NCBI GenBank assembly: GCA_020796225.1
Contig: CM036761.1
Span: 37,813,928 to 37,877,927 of the forward strand
Length of the DNA stretch: 64,000 nt
Direction: 5' to 3'
From: Arion vulgaris
Taxonomy: Eukaryota; Mollusca; Gastropoda; Stylommatophora; Arionidae
In this document: positions 10,406 to 20,945 of the stretch, piece by piece
Numbering within the stretch: the first letter of the stretch is position 1
Layout: every line of letters starts with the position of its first letter
The notes under the pieces: model-generated
What the model saw: the letters and a program-made list of their open reading frames with translations, nothing else
What the model was told of the DNA's origin: nothing
The model's database searches: none
Translations under genes and position numbers: made by a program

Positions 10406-11470
10406 AAATGGCAGTTGACATCATTACAGTTTACCCCATTGTCGGTCTCTCGCATCACCTGCTGAGAGTATTGCACAAACACGACTCCATGCTCGCAACA
10501 ATTCTAGATCTCTTGAAAAATGCATCTGTAACATACGCTGGTTCTGATCGAGAACACACCTTCGACTCGAAGAGAGGTAACCACCAAACATATGCAACTC
10601 CGCGATTGTTATCTGTATCCAACTATTTTGTCGATATTGGACATTGACATACCAACGATCATCATTATCGACTCTTTTATTCTTTCACCTCATGACTATT
10701 CTGATTTGTTGCTCAGTCTCTCTTCTCTGTTAAAAATATCAGGGTGTTCAAATAATTGCAGCCTTGATGGGCTAATCTGGCATAATTATGAAATGATTCA
10801 GTTATGACAAGTATAGTCAATTGAGTGACATTTGTAATTGTAGTGCAGGGAAGGGCGATGAACAAATGTGACGTAGAACGAGCTAAGAAGGTTTAAATAG
10901 TAAATAAACACAACTCAATTTGTCCTGGAACTTTCGATTGTCAATAGGCTTAATTATCTTAGAACACACTGTAAATACTAAAGATGTCGGTGCAAAGTCG
11001 CGTCTCGCCTATAATGACAAGAATTAATTTAAAATTTCCCAGCATGAGATCAGTGAACGTTAGTGGACCAAGCCCCACGCAATGTACGTGAAGTGGACGC
11101 AGTTTTTACATTCGCCACGCTAAGTGGCGTTTAGTTATCAAAACAAGCGCTGAAAAGTGAATTTGCCTGTCACAGAGTTTAAGTTCAGACAATACGGTTC
11201 CCATGCTTCCTTAATTAGTATTTGATGTTATTTAAACAGTATATATAGCATATTTCAGAACTCAAGACACTGCAGACAAACATTACAAGTAAGACCAGCC
11301 CGTTACACGTTTACTCGCTAAGTGCTCATCTTGTGTGATTCACGTGGAGTTAAAAATTATATATTCTTCTTGTTATTTTACTTCTCTTGTTAAACACCGT
11401 GTTTCTTACAAATATTTGGGTTTTACTGATATTTTTATTTCATTATTAAACTTAAAGTAAACAGGAGTAT
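10406..11470. other. No recognisable feature
   Basis: Intron. A short hairpin, CGCCACGCTAAGTGGCG at 11113-11129, is the only structure noticed; it is common by chance. No exon or repeat copy seen. Confidence 0.5.
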
Positions 11471-11471
11471 A

Positions 11472-11668
11472 AATGGCGAAATGGTCAAGATGTTGGCATG
11501 TCGTTCTAGAGGTTTTGGGTTCGAATCCGAACCTAGTCTCGTGTGTAATTTTTTCATGAGATACATATGACTTTTACTGCAGCTACGGTGTTCGGCAAAT
11601 GCCGTGACTTATCTGCTGATAGGGACGAAGCCATATGGGAAAATCCGATGCAATCAAGAAAATAATTT
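11472..11668 (+). mobile_element. SINE-G copy with tRNA-like head
   Basis: Starts with GGCGAAATGGTCAAGATG (A-box position) and TTGGGTTCGAATCCG (B-box position), then the body strings GCAGCTACGGTGTTC and GAAGCCATATGGGAAAA. Confidence 0.75.
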
Positions 11669-11699
11669 ACATTTAGATCTTTTATTTTTAGACTTAAGA

Positions 11700-12065
11700 T
11701 AAATAAACAGTCAATATACTTGATCGAAGCCACAGAGATGTTGGTTTATAGAGGGATGTTCAGAAGTCAACTTACTTTTCCAAAAGCAAATGTAGATCTA
11801 CTGTGAGATGTTTATGAATAAGGAAACTTCTGATAAACAAACATCTGAGTGAACAAAATATTCGGTTTTTGGACACGTCATGCGGAAACAGAGGCTAGAG
11901 CACACACTGACAACCAGTAAAAAGTATCAGGAAGTGAAATTGAAGACGACAGACAGAGAAGAAGTTTAACAGCTCAACATTATGACGTGAAGAGTATCAA
12001 AAGTGGATTTGATAGCTAACAATGTATACAGTAAGTTGCATCAGCGCCAGTACTTGCAGACAAAG
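11700..12065 (+). pseudogene. LINE 3' fragment
   Basis: Degenerate sense relative of the LINE at 8189: ATGTTGGTTTATAGAGGGATG corresponds to its 'EMWFYRRM' part and TTTTTGGACACGTCATGCGG to 'FFGHVMR'. Many frame breaks. Confidence 0.6.
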
Positions 12066-12139
12066 TATCTTTTCATGATTAATGATTCCGAAAAGGCATT
12101 TGTTTGTTCCGCATTTTTTAAAATAATCAATCAAGTTCC

Positions 12140-12360
12140 ATGCCTGCTGGCGTAGGCGATCATGTCTCTCCACAACTCTCTCTCTGCTTGGTGCATGTAA
12201 TCAGTTCTGACATCGATCTTGTGTCGAACCATGATGTCAGGCCATCCAACATCATCTCCCTGTCTTCCACTATCTCTCCTTTCCTGAATTTTACCTGTTG
12301 TAACAAAATGTTCTAAGCCTTCTCTTCGCGTTATATGTCAGAAGAACCTTGACTGCATGA
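12140..12360 (-). pseudogene. LINE 3' end, antisense
   Basis: Shares GCTGGCGTAGGCGATCATG and the TGTTCTAAGCC string with the LINE ends at 7812 and 20041. It lies about 145 bp before the second VGLUT exon. Confidence 0.65.
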
Positions 12361-12504
12361 TTCTTATTATTTTGATAATGCTTGTTTGTGTTCAGGCCTG
12401 GTTAAAAACCTCTTCATTTGATTTCTTCGCTGTTCATTCAAATATAATAATACATTTAATAATTAATTACAGTTTATTTTTTCATTTATTCATTTCTTGT
12501 TCAG

Positions 12505-12592
12505 GGTGTAACTTATCCTGCTTGCCACGGAATCTGGAGACACTGGGCACCGCCCCTAGAGAGATCCATGCTAGCAACAATCTCCTTCTGTG
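12505..12592 (+). CDS. VGLUT: VGLUT exon (end of helix 4, loop, start of helix 5)
   Basis: The acceptor is at 12503-12504 after a T-rich tract and the donor GTGAGT at 12593. Entry is phase 0, 29 codons are complete, and the final G begins a split glycine codon. The residues begin [11 protein letters not shown] and continue [16 protein letters not shown]. The YPACHG string and the APPLERS loop are hallmarks of VGLUTs; sialins have a different string at the first site. The exon sits between an antisense LINE 3' end (12140-12360) and unremarkable intron. The surrounding open frame on this strand is only the exon plus read-through intron. Confidence 0.95.
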
Positions 12593-13000
12593 GTGAGTAT
12601 TGTTTGTTCCACAGAAACACATCTCTTTCCACAGCTGTTTCTATATTGTATCTTTCGCTGTCAATAGTTTTACTGTTAGTTAATGAATAATTATGATTTT
12701 TTGTCTGTTGTTGCTTTGTTGATGAAGTTCATTTTCTGTTGTTGTTTTGTGTGCATGGACATTCCCTCTGTTGTGGTTCGGTTTTTTAAATGTGTTGCTT
12801 CTTGTTACTTTAATGTGATTACGTTGTGAACTAGCTAATATAATTACTTGTTTGAGCAATGCTCTTCTTTAACTTAGTTATTTTTTAAAGTGATTTTCTT
12901 TATATTTTGAAACTTTTGGGTAAATGTAGAATATTTTGTTGAATGTGCTTACTTTGTAAATATTTTATAATACTCTATTTTCTAAATTTAAGTTGGCACT
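12593..13000. other. No recognisable feature
   Basis: T-rich start of the second intron; nothing recognised. Confidence 0.5.
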
Positions 13001-13155
13001 TTAAGTAGGCCAGAATATCCGATTTCTGCGACGCTTTTTATTTACTAGGGTAGCTTCCTAGGCCCCTACATCAGCCGCCTCTTACGACATACCTTGTAGA
13101 TCGCAGTAGTACTATTCTTTGCTACCATTGCGGGCCCCGGCACCACACGGGTAAT
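13001..13155 (-). mobile_element. SINE-B, 3'-lacking fragment
   Basis: Retains the head side: AAGTAGGCCAGAATATCCG, GGTAGCTTCCTAGGCCCC, CGGGCCCCGGCACCACACGG. The part towards the (GAA)n tail is missing. Confidence 0.75.
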
Positions 13156-13379
13156 TGCTACAAATTCCTTTTTACTTACTTTTAAAAATATATTTTCTGT
13201 GTGTTTTGTCAGCTGTAGCTACTGATTTTCTTCGGCGCTCCCAGGTTCCGTTATTAATTCTAGCTTTTCTTAACACAAATTTAATGTCAACAATTCTTAA
13301 ATCTAATCATTTAAAAAAGCTGTTTAGCAGTATCTAGTGAGCTATTCAGTTTTGCAGGAGAAAGATGAGAAGAAAAATA

Positions 13380-13890
13380 TAGACTATACAAATATTGTTG
13401 CCGGAGCTACGGACTTCGTACTTTGTGCTATATTCTCGCGAAAATGGTGTGCCATTTCTTCCATTTTGGTTCTCTGTAGTTTAGAAGTTAATTGCTCGCT
13501 TCCGTGTCAAAGGTAACCGGTTCGATCCCGTGTGTAGACGTCGGGATATACTTAAAGATATCCCCGATCTCAGTGTAGGTGAGATCGAGTTCCAAGTCCT
13601 AGTTGAGACTGACAATAAAAGCCGCTGACAGGGCAACATTCATTAGAAACAAATTAGAACGAAAAATACTACAAAATATCTTCACCATCTTCAAAATTAC
13701 ATCGGGGACCTACGCCGGTGCTACGGAGTTCGTGCACTGCAGCTGAGATCTTCCTTTGTAAGAAAGAGATCGGAGCACACATGGTTACTCCACCGAAGTG
13801 CAGTAAATATGGTTCTATCAATCAATAAATCTTCTTTCTAGAGGGATCGAATCATTTGGGGTAAACATCGGTGCAATGAAGTCAAACTTT
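13380..13890 (+). mobile_element. SINE-G interrupted by SINE-F (13473-13837)
   Basis: SINE-G body (TGTTGCCGGAGCTACGGAC to GTGCCATTTCTTCC) stops near 13470 and resumes near 13840 (GGATCGAATCATTTGGGG to GTGCAATGAAGTC). Between them is a nearly complete SINE-F with the B-box-like CGGTTCGATCCCGTG, the body, and a TCAATCAATAAATC tail. SINE-F therefore inserted after SINE-G. The target duplication is short and unclear. Confidence 0.75.
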
Positions 13891-13899
13891 GTTCTAAGG

Positions 13900-14614
13900 T
13901 CAAAATAACATTTATTGCAACGATGCTACTTGATCTGATTATTATATGAAATGTTATATTCAAATTTCATGCTAATATTCCGCCACAGCCTGTTGTTTTT
14001 TTGATTAAATCCTCTCATTTCACGAATCAACGCGCAAAACAAAATAGTCATTTTTCTAAACGTAGCTGTTAAAATCACATTTCATGGAAGCACATGTACA
14101 TTGCCCAAGCAAAATTAAATGCAGTTTCATGTTCATTTGTTTATCAGAGACGTACAGAAATCACGGCCATTATTTCATACGGATGCGAGTGGAGCGATCC
14201 CGAAAATTACAGCTCACGAATTTCATGGCTACGTTTTCGCTTCCGATGCTAAATTGTGCGTAAATGTCTGCAAAATAGCTCTATCTGAAATGTTATATTC
14301 CAGAACTCACTCCGTCATCAATTCAGTCGAATAATAATAATATAGTTCCCATGGTGAACATAAACGTATATATAATATGTACTAATTCTATTTGATACTT
14401 AAAATTGTATAATATACGTATATTTTATTCAGATCTAGTGTGTGGTGGGTTATTTTCTAATAATTGGCTAACCGCAGAAATGATTAGTATGGCTAGAGAT
14501 CGAAGGGAATAATTATTGGAAAGACTGGAGTATTTTCCGCAGAGAAAAGATACAGGGAAGGGTGGAATAAATATTGATAGAAAATATGCAGTGTATCACT
14601 TAATTTTTGGCTTG
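13900..14614. other. No recognisable feature
   Basis: Intron. A 71-codon open frame at 14119-14334 has no similarity I recognise and no splice context. Confidence 0.5.
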
Positions 14615-14622
14615 GTTAAGTT

Positions 14623-14754
14623 CAGGCTCGTGCGGTATATTTTCTCAGTGTGATGCAAGTTTTCGAAATGCCGAAATGTAATTTTGATTTTGCTGTATAT
14701 GCCACCCCCCTTACGGTGCCTCCTGATTCAGACGCCTCTTTGTATCATAGCCTG
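14623..14754. mobile_element. hAT-like MITE-1, 8-bp TSD
   Basis: Flanked by GTTAAGTT at 14615-14622 and 14755-14762. Ends are CAGGCTCGTGCGG and ATAGCCTG, related to the CAGG...CCTG ends of the copies at 24180 and 42261. Shares TATATTTTCTCAGTGTGATG with both. About 130 bp, with an internal deletion relative to the other two. Confidence 0.85.
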
Positions 14755-14929
14755 GTTAAGTTATTAGAGAGCTGACGTTTCAAACTTAGAGTTAAAAAGA
14801 CGTGTTTCATTTATAGACAGAGAAAACATCATATTCTTCTTTTTCTTTCTTTTCTCTATCATGTTTTGTCTCACAATGTCAGGATAAGAAGATTTGTATA
14901 GAAGGAGATTTTGTGTACGCGTCATAAAC

Positions 14930-15212
14930 AGTGTTTCTCGTCGCCTCTGTTATCTCTGAGGTTCAACTTTTGCGTGGACATTTTGCGGTGTATCCACTGT
15001 ATCAACGTAACATCGCTCTTTGAGGCACACTGTCTGTTGGTAATATGATTTTGTGGCCGAAGAATTTAATTTGTTGTTTGGTTATGAAACTCGGTACTGA
15101 TGTTGTACCCACTTATTTTCTCGGGGGTTTTAAATTTTTTAAACCGGTCTCTTCTTGATACTCCCATTATTCTGCGTAGACACTTCATCTTGTCCGTGAC
15201 TAGCTTTCATGA
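14930..15212 (-). pseudogene. RTE-like LINE 3' end, antisense
   Basis: Closely parallels the LINE nested at 38125-38976: TCTCGTCGCCTCTGTTATCT, GAACAT/ACATCGCTCTTTG and ATTTAATTTGTTGTTT recur in order. The encoded C-terminus is broken. Confidence 0.7.
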
Positions 15213-15399
15213 CAAGAAGTTTGGAAACACTATCAATTAAACAACAACATTGGTAATGGAAAAACTATTCAACATGTCAAAAATAAGAAAATTCTGAAAT
15301 TCATAAAAGACAGATGCTGGTGCTGAGTAACACACTTTGATAAAAGCTTCCCATAGACAATGAAAGGAAATGCTAGGCAGTGCGTTTCGGAGAGAAGCA

Positions 15400-15680
15400 A
15401 AAAGAATGACAGATAAAAGACAGCCTGAAAAAGATATATAGTGGGTAATCAGAGTTTGGGCATCCTGCGAAGGGCTGAATGAGCTCAATACACCAGAGGG
15501 CAAACAAAAACGTGGAAGACCAAAAATTACTTGGAAGAGAACAACAGAACAAGAACTGAAAGAACTGAATCACAGTTGAAACGCAATACAGCGTACAGCC
15601 AAGAATATAGAAGAATGACGTGCGTTTATTGCTGCCCTAAGCGCCGGAGGCGCCACATGCTAGAGCCAGAGACAAAGTAA
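15400..15680 (+). pseudogene. LINE C-terminal end
   Basis: Reads KRGRPKITWKRTTEQELKEL, followed by TAKNIEE and a degenerate AALSAGGAT end; 'GRPK.TWRR' and 'RAFIAALSA' are typical of LINE C-termini of this class. In-frame stops present. Confidence 0.65.
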
Positions 15681-15691
15681 CGGCTCTCTTG

Positions 15692-15900
15692 TCAGTTATC
15701 AGTTATATGAGGACTATCATCATAGCACTCCCGGGCATGTAGCTTGTTGAAATAGACACAACTGGGCCAACAACACCTTACTTTTGGTCTTCCCCTGCTT
15801 CTACCCCCAGAAGCTATACCTTCCATTAGTATTCTCTCCAAACAACCGTGCGGTTTAACGTGACCGAAATACTTTATTTTCTTGGGCATGGTGTTATTTG
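15692..15900 (-). pseudogene. LINE C-terminal end, antisense
   Basis: The minus strand reads KKIKYFGHVKPHGCLERILME, then GRSRGRPKV, related to the (GATG)-tailed LINE ends at 55880 and 59505 (KYFRHIKRHKRLEKIILEG). The end of the frame is lost. Confidence 0.65.
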
Positions 15901-15992
15901 TATACCAGTGCTTTGATATACAAGGATGATCAATTGAAAATAGAAGAACTTTCAAGAACAGGTCAAACAATAGTATTTTAAGTTAATATCGC

Positions 15993-16239
15993 CCGTGTAG
16001 TTTGGGGGCTCTGCACATGGAGCAAAGAATAACACCACTGCGACCTACAAGGCATGTCGTAAAAGGCGACTGATGAAGAACCTAGGAAGCTACCCTAGTA
16101 AATAAAAAGCGTTGCAGAAATCGGATGTGCTGACCTACTTGTGGGTGCATAACTGGCACAACGTACAATCGCTCTTAGGCTCAGATCACATACAAATCAC
16201 AGAGAGGTTAACAGGTGATCGGTGTGGAGTGTCCGAAAA
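15993..16239 (+). mobile_element. SINE-B, 12-bp TSD
   Basis: Flanked by AGTTAATATCGC at 15981-15992 and 16240-16251, an exact 12-bp duplication. Sense orientation, from the CCGTGTAGT head to GAGTGTCCGAAAA; the GAA tail is reduced to one unit. Confidence 0.85.
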
Positions 16240-16279
16240 AGTTAATATCGCAAAAATAAAAATACCAAAATAATCAAAA

Positions 16280-16560
16280 ATAAAAATCGCAATTATGTTA
16301 CAAAATAAAATCACATATGAAGTTCAGGAATGTGTGCACCTAGGAAGAATATCATCGGAGGATGGGTATTCGGAAAAGGGCATCATTTGAAAAATCAAGA
16401 AAGAAGTCAAACGTTCACCATGCTAAACAAAATCAGTAAAGCCAAAGGATTAAATCTTAAAACAAAACTTAAAATATACAGAAACAGTTTTCTGGGAGTG
16501 TTATTATACAATATAGTGAGTGCTGGAATATGACCCATAACAAGATATACATGATGGAAA
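16280..16560 (+). pseudogene. LINE post-RT fragment
   Basis: Reads EVQECVHLGRISSEDGYSEK, then MLNKISKAKGLNLKTKLKIY, then LLYNIVSAG. The order V..F.YLG...S.DG, K.KLR.Y, VLLYG is the region just after the RT domain of RTE-like LINEs. Both ends are missing. Confidence 0.7.
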
Positions 16561-16660
16561 CATTACAAAATAAATGGTTTCGAAAAACTCGGAAATTTCC
16601 TGGGCAAAAATGATAGATGAAGGGAGATTCACTTACTATATCTACACTTGTTATCTGCAC

Positions 16661-16822
16661 TCTTCTTCTTCTTTGCTTTCGTTCTTTACGACCAATTTTA
16701 ATCACTCTTTGTGATATGTTTGATCTTTGCCAAAAACGTGTATACGTTGCACATTGGTTTGGTAGGCCCCTCAACGCATAGACTTTTACACGTTTAGGAC
16801 ATGTACATCCGATTTCATCCAA
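16661..16822 (-). mobile_element. SINE-A, 5'-truncated, 11-bp TSD
   Basis: Flanked by GTTATCTGCAC (16650-16660) and GTTATCTACAC (16823-16833), 10 of 11 matching. It ends inside the element at GATTTCATCCAA, almost the same truncation point as the copy at 54904-55067. Confidence 0.85.
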
Positions 16823-16833
16823 GTTATCTACAC

Positions 16834-17310
16834 TGATACACAATATATGTGTACATTGTTTGTAAACTGAATATAGAGTTTATATCAGAAGATCATAAAC
16901 TTTGCATTACCAAGGAAACCCGTTTAAATACATTTTGCTGCAGCGGACACCCAAAAGTTTCTAAATGTGAACATCTTCTAGCGATTATGTTATTAGTACA
17001 CCACACTAACAGTTAAGCTGACTCTAATTTCGCAAACAGCGGGAAGGTTCAAATGATCTGTCGGATATTTAGACTCCGGTCCGAGTCCTTTGATTTCAAG
17101 CGGAACTAGTCTACCACTGTTTTTATTCATGTCTTTGAAATTTATTTTTCTGTTTGAAATGTTAACGGTTATAATATTTCTTCAAGCGTTTGAGGACCCC
17201 CTGTGAGCACCTCGCGGAACCCCTGGGGTCCGCGGATCCTAATTTGAGAAACGCTGGTTTAGAGAATGGATACACACTGAGTGTACACTTGAAATGCATT
17301 GGATATACAC
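16834..17310. other. No recognisable feature
   Basis: Intron; nothing recognised apart from a short palindromic neighbourhood near 17210. Confidence 0.45.
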
Positions 17311-17525
17311 TATATGCAGATTCATCTACAACAGAACATTGGGAAAGAAGGCAAGATGAATACCACGAAAAAGATGGTTAGATGGCATAGCAGAATCCTG
17401 TCAAAAAACAACTATCACCAAATCTACTAAAGCAGTGTAAGACACAAACAGAAAAGCACGACACTGTACAACAACCCGGTACCAGTGCGACAACAAACGA
17501 AGAAAGAAGAAGATACAGTCTATAT
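17311..17525 (+). pseudogene. RTE-like LINE 3' end with GAA tail
   Basis: Degenerate sense copy of the end of 43299-43744: TCATCTACAACAGAACATTGGG, AAGATGGTTAGATGGCATAG, CAACCCGGTA. Ends in AAAGAAGAAGAT. Confidence 0.75.
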
Positions 17526-18206
17526 AGACTGAGGTCATATATTGTTGGTACACTTGGTACACAGTGAATGTACACTGAATGTGGACTGATTGTACACTGT
17601 TTGTGAAATAGATGTACACTAGTGCTTAATCAGCATCTATAACAGAGACATAATGACCGTCAAGACGCAAGTATTGAAGAAAAAAACCATAACGCAATGA
17701 CATAGGTACTACAAAACTTGCGTTTACATATTATAAGTCATATTCTATAAACAGATATCACGATCTTGCTCGGAATGTGTCCGTATCCACCCCTTCTCGT
17801 ACTTCAATTTTCTCTCACTTTTCAAGTCCACGTGCATCCGGAAAGCGACAACACCAGGCTTCAGACCTGCTCGCGTGCATACACGTAGAGAGATTTGGTA
17901 TACCTTTCCATAGGTTATTTCCTAATATTTATGTTTTATTTCTTCTTCTTCTTTTTCGAAATCTACAAATATTGAAATTCTAAAATTTTAGTTACATTTT
18001 GTATGTATTTCTTTATTAATATTTATTGTAATTGTGTGTTTCTAATTTTCCATATTTTTATTTACATTGTTTGTTTAGAAACCTGCATGATATATTACAT
18101 TAGTACGTAACAGTTTATTTTTGTTGTACTGTCTGTAATGTGTGTAGTTAGATGTATGTTGTATCAATTATTAACATAGAGACTGTTATACACACATACA
18201 TACATA
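17526..18206. other. No recognisable gene; TGTACACT-rich patch
   Basis: Bases 17541-17620 hold several loosely spaced TGTACACT motifs (also near 17280-17310), possibly a decayed simple repeat. Otherwise unremarkable T-rich intron. Confidence 0.4.
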
Positions 18207-18214
18207 CATATATA

Positions 18215-18381
18215 CAGGGCGGCTCGTCATTGAGGGCCAGTGGGGCCCGGCCCCACCAGTAATCGAAAGGGAGAATAGTTTTTCGGAATAGACAAACAAT
18301 AGTAAATACTCAAAAAAATCATGATTGTTCCGAAAATTTGTGTCTGGCCCCACCAAGAAAACTGGCCACGAGCCGACACTG
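18215..18381. mobile_element. hAT-like MITE-2 with 8-bp TSD
   Basis: Ends CAGGGCGGCTCGTC and GAGCCGACACTG are imperfect inverted repeats; flanks are CATATATA (18207-18214) and CATAAATA (18382-18389), 7 of 8 matching. Inner strings GGGCCAGTGGGGCCCGGCCC and TCTGGCCCCACCAA recur in the other family members. Confidence 0.8.
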
Positions 18382-18624
18382 CATAAATACATACATATAT
18401 AGACACATACATACTTAATATACGCACAATTGCACACATAGACACATTCATACCTCATATACGCACAATTGTATATACACATAGAAGGATAGAAATGCTT
18501 GGCAACCGAATGGATATGTGGAATAAAATATGGATGAAAAGACAAAAATAAATTGGAAAGAGGGACTGACGCACTGAGAGAAAGGACAATCGTGGCACAT
18601 CCTAAAGGACGTAGTCATCAACCA

Positions 18625-18850
18625 CAGTAAACTAGTTGTTGATTTTCTAGGCACCACTTATACGTTCAGTAGGTTGCCATTGCTTTCTGAACGGTGAGGT
18701 CTATTTTTACCTTTTGTAAAAATCCCACGGAAACGAATTTGCTTCCAAACTTGCCCACTGTGGGGTTTGAACCAGGTACGCTTGGGTTCGTGATCGAGCT
18801 CTCACTACCGCTTGAGCTAAGAGAGAAAACATACATTAATTTATTTTGTT
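18625..18850 (-). mobile_element. SINE-H, tRNA-like head, antisense
   Basis: Shares TTTTCTAGGCA, TTTCTGAACGG and TTTTGTAAAAATCC with copies at 33180 and 57523. On the minus strand the head contains GTTCAAACCCCACAG in B-box position and an AGCGGTAGTGAGAGC A-box-like string. Confidence 0.75.
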
Positions 18851-19032
18851 TGTTCGTATCGGGCTCTAACCTTTAGTGCCGCAGAGGGTTGCACCCATTT
18901 ACGTTTCAAACGTGTCAAACCCCGAGCGTTGTCAATCTTTCGAACGAGAGCTGCTCGGAATTTGTTGTTGTTTCGTTGTCTATTCGCTTTATGAAAGCTC
19001 CCACTCCTTGACAACGATCAAATGGACAAAAG

Positions 19033-19066
19033 CACTTTGATCTTAGCCAAAAGGATGCGAAGCGAT
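19033..19066 (-). pseudogene. U2 snRNA 5'-end fragment
   Basis: On the minus strand the 34 bases start ATCGCTTC and include CTTTTGGCTAAGATCA, the highly conserved first stretch of spliceosomal U2 (branch-point-interacting region follows in the real gene). Similarity stops after about 33 nt; the Sm site and later stems are absent, so it is a fragment, not a gene. Confidence 0.75.
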
Positions 19067-19221
19067 AATGATATATATATATATTTATTTATTTATACTG
19101 AACATTTCTTCTTTATAAACGGTCATTTGGGCAAGCCTGTAACTGTACGGCTTTTGAGTTGATATATGTATGTACAAATATTTGCATCTAGGCAGAGAAT
19201 ATATGAATTGGAAGAAGCATC

Positions 19222-19481
19222 TTCCTCTTCTTCTTCTTTGCGTTCGTTCTTTACGAACAATTTAATCTCTCTTTGTGATATGTTTGATCTTTGCCAAGAA
19301 CGTGTTTACGTTGCACATTGGTTTGGTAGGCTCCTAAACGCATAGACTTCTACATGTTTAGGACACGTGCATCCGATTTCAGCCAAACCTCCTTAGTCGG
19401 CTCTTACGACATGCATGGCAGGTAACAGTGGTTCTATTCTTTACACCCTAAATTTAGGCCCCGGTAACCATTCGGGCAAGG
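19222..19481 (-). mobile_element. SINE-A, complete, 9-bp TSD
   Basis: Flanked by AGAAGCATC at 19213-19221 and 19482-19490. Full length like 107-366, with the TTCTTCTTC tail side at the left. Confidence 0.85.
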
Positions 19482-19734
19482 AGAAGCATCGTTTCAAAGT
19501 ATCATAGTCAAATTGAGATCAAATTATAATTGAATTGATACCGTGCAGTAAGCTGATGGCGTCAGGACAAGTCTGGTATCTATAAGTCATTGTCGTCTGC
19601 ACGTAAAGTGGCAGATTGTAGTCCCTGTTGCAGCTACTTGTGGATATTCTTTGTTATAATCCTACAGTAAAGTTCCGCATAGTTCATGTGTGTAGCTTCT
19701 CTCTTGGACAAAGGAGTCTTAATGAGTATTTTAA

Positions 19735-19862
19735 AAGTAACAATGGCGAAAGACATAAAAGCAAAGTTCTGTAGTTTTACAAAATACAGAAACAATAACA
19801 GTACACAGCAACGTTTCGATCAAAAGGCCTTTATCAAACAAAGGATGCAATAGAAGTGAAGA
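19735..19862 (+). repeat. Dispersed repeat N (pair with 36838-36968)
   Basis: AATGGCGAAAGACATAAAAG, CTGTAGTTTTACAAAATA, GCAACGTTTCGA and AAGGCCTTTATCA recur in inverted orientation at 36838-36968. Family unknown. Confidence 0.65.
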
Positions 19863-20040
19863 AATTCACTGCTTACACGTCACACAACATATAGAATTAG
19901 ATAATACATTCCCAGCTGCCCTAAAATGGAAATATGTGACTAAAAACAAAAAAGCGAAATAAATGCACACAAAAAATCTAGAGGTGGAAAAAAAAGATAA
20001 ATCAAAATAAAATAATATATATTACATACATCCCTTTAAT

Positions 20041-20122
20041 ATATCATCATCATCAGGTGCCGTGCCGGCTGGCGTAAGCGATCATGAATCTCCACAAATC
20101 TATGTCGTTGGTCTTTAACATA
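20041..20122 (-). pseudogene. Short LINE 3' end, antisense
   Basis: ATATCATCATCATCAGG followed by CCGTGCCGGCTGGCGTAAGC matches the extreme end of the LINE at 8189-8806 (GCCAGCCGGCACGAC...GATGATGATAT). Only about 80 bp was copied. Confidence 0.75.
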
Positions 20123-20447
20123 CACACATATATAATATGGGAAGAGAAAGTACTAAGAAGCATATGAATGTAGTACGCTGAGTCCATGAGGTCGCTAGGT
20201 ACAATATAAAGATATAAAACGATTCTCTAAAGCAAATCGAGTAGCATCTTTAAAAGTAGCAGAAACAGTATTTACATCAATACAGTACTTGACTGTCATT
20301 TATTCTCTAATACTGAAATTCAATTCTTGATTTCAAACCTATCTTATACTTCTAATGTCAGCTTGTTCCCTAACCATATATTTTGTGTTTTTTTTATGAC
20401 CAAGATAAAAACAAACATAATTTTGAAGAAATCAAAACAGTAGACCT
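20123..20447. other. No recognisable feature
   Basis: Intron; nothing recognised. Confidence 0.45.
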
Positions 20448-20577
20448 CCACAGGCCGCCAGCCAGACAACAGACAGCCCCACAGGCCGCCAGCCAGATAA
20501 CAGACAGCCCCACAGGCCGCCAGCCAGACAACAGACAGCCCCACAGGCCGCCAGCCAGACAACAGACAGCCCAGCAT
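20448..20577. repeat. 31-bp GC-rich minisatellite, about 4 units
   Basis: CACAGGCCGCCAGCCAGACA plus ACAGACAGCCC repeated four times with one variant base (ATAACAG). Much richer in G+C than the surrounding intron. Open frames on both strands are repeat artefacts. Confidence 0.9.
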
Positions 20578-20652
20578 CTGACATGATCAGAATGAGAATG
20601 CCAGTTAGCCAAGATCCAACATAAAACCTGCACATAAACCAGAGGTACAGGC

Positions 20653-20945
20653 AGATCAACACAACATGCCCTTATCAGGGCAGCACTCAGACCGACACAA
20701 AAATGCCCTTTTCAGGGCCGCACACAGATCAACACAAAATGCCCTTATCAGGGCAGCACTCAGACCGACACAAAAATGCCCTTTTCAGGGCCGCACACAG
20801 ATCAACACAAAATGCCCTTATCGGGGCAACACCCAGACCGACACAAAAATGCCCTTTTCAGGGCCGCACACAGATCAACACAAAATGCCCTTATAAGGGC
20901 AGCACCAAGACAGAGATGAAGACCAAATGTCCTTATTAGGACAAA
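20653..20945. repeat. 73-bp minisatellite of two half units with palindromes
   Basis: Two related half units alternate: one with TGCCCTTATCAGGGCA (inverted repeat) and one with TGCCCTTTTCAGGGC. Starts of like units are 73 bp apart (20666, 20739, 20812), and the array ends in degenerate units by 20945. Confidence 0.9.

Noticed and set aside
20344..20662. Overlapping open frames encoding Trp/Gly/Cys or Pro/Gln repeats
   Set aside because: Direct translations of the 31-bp minisatellite.
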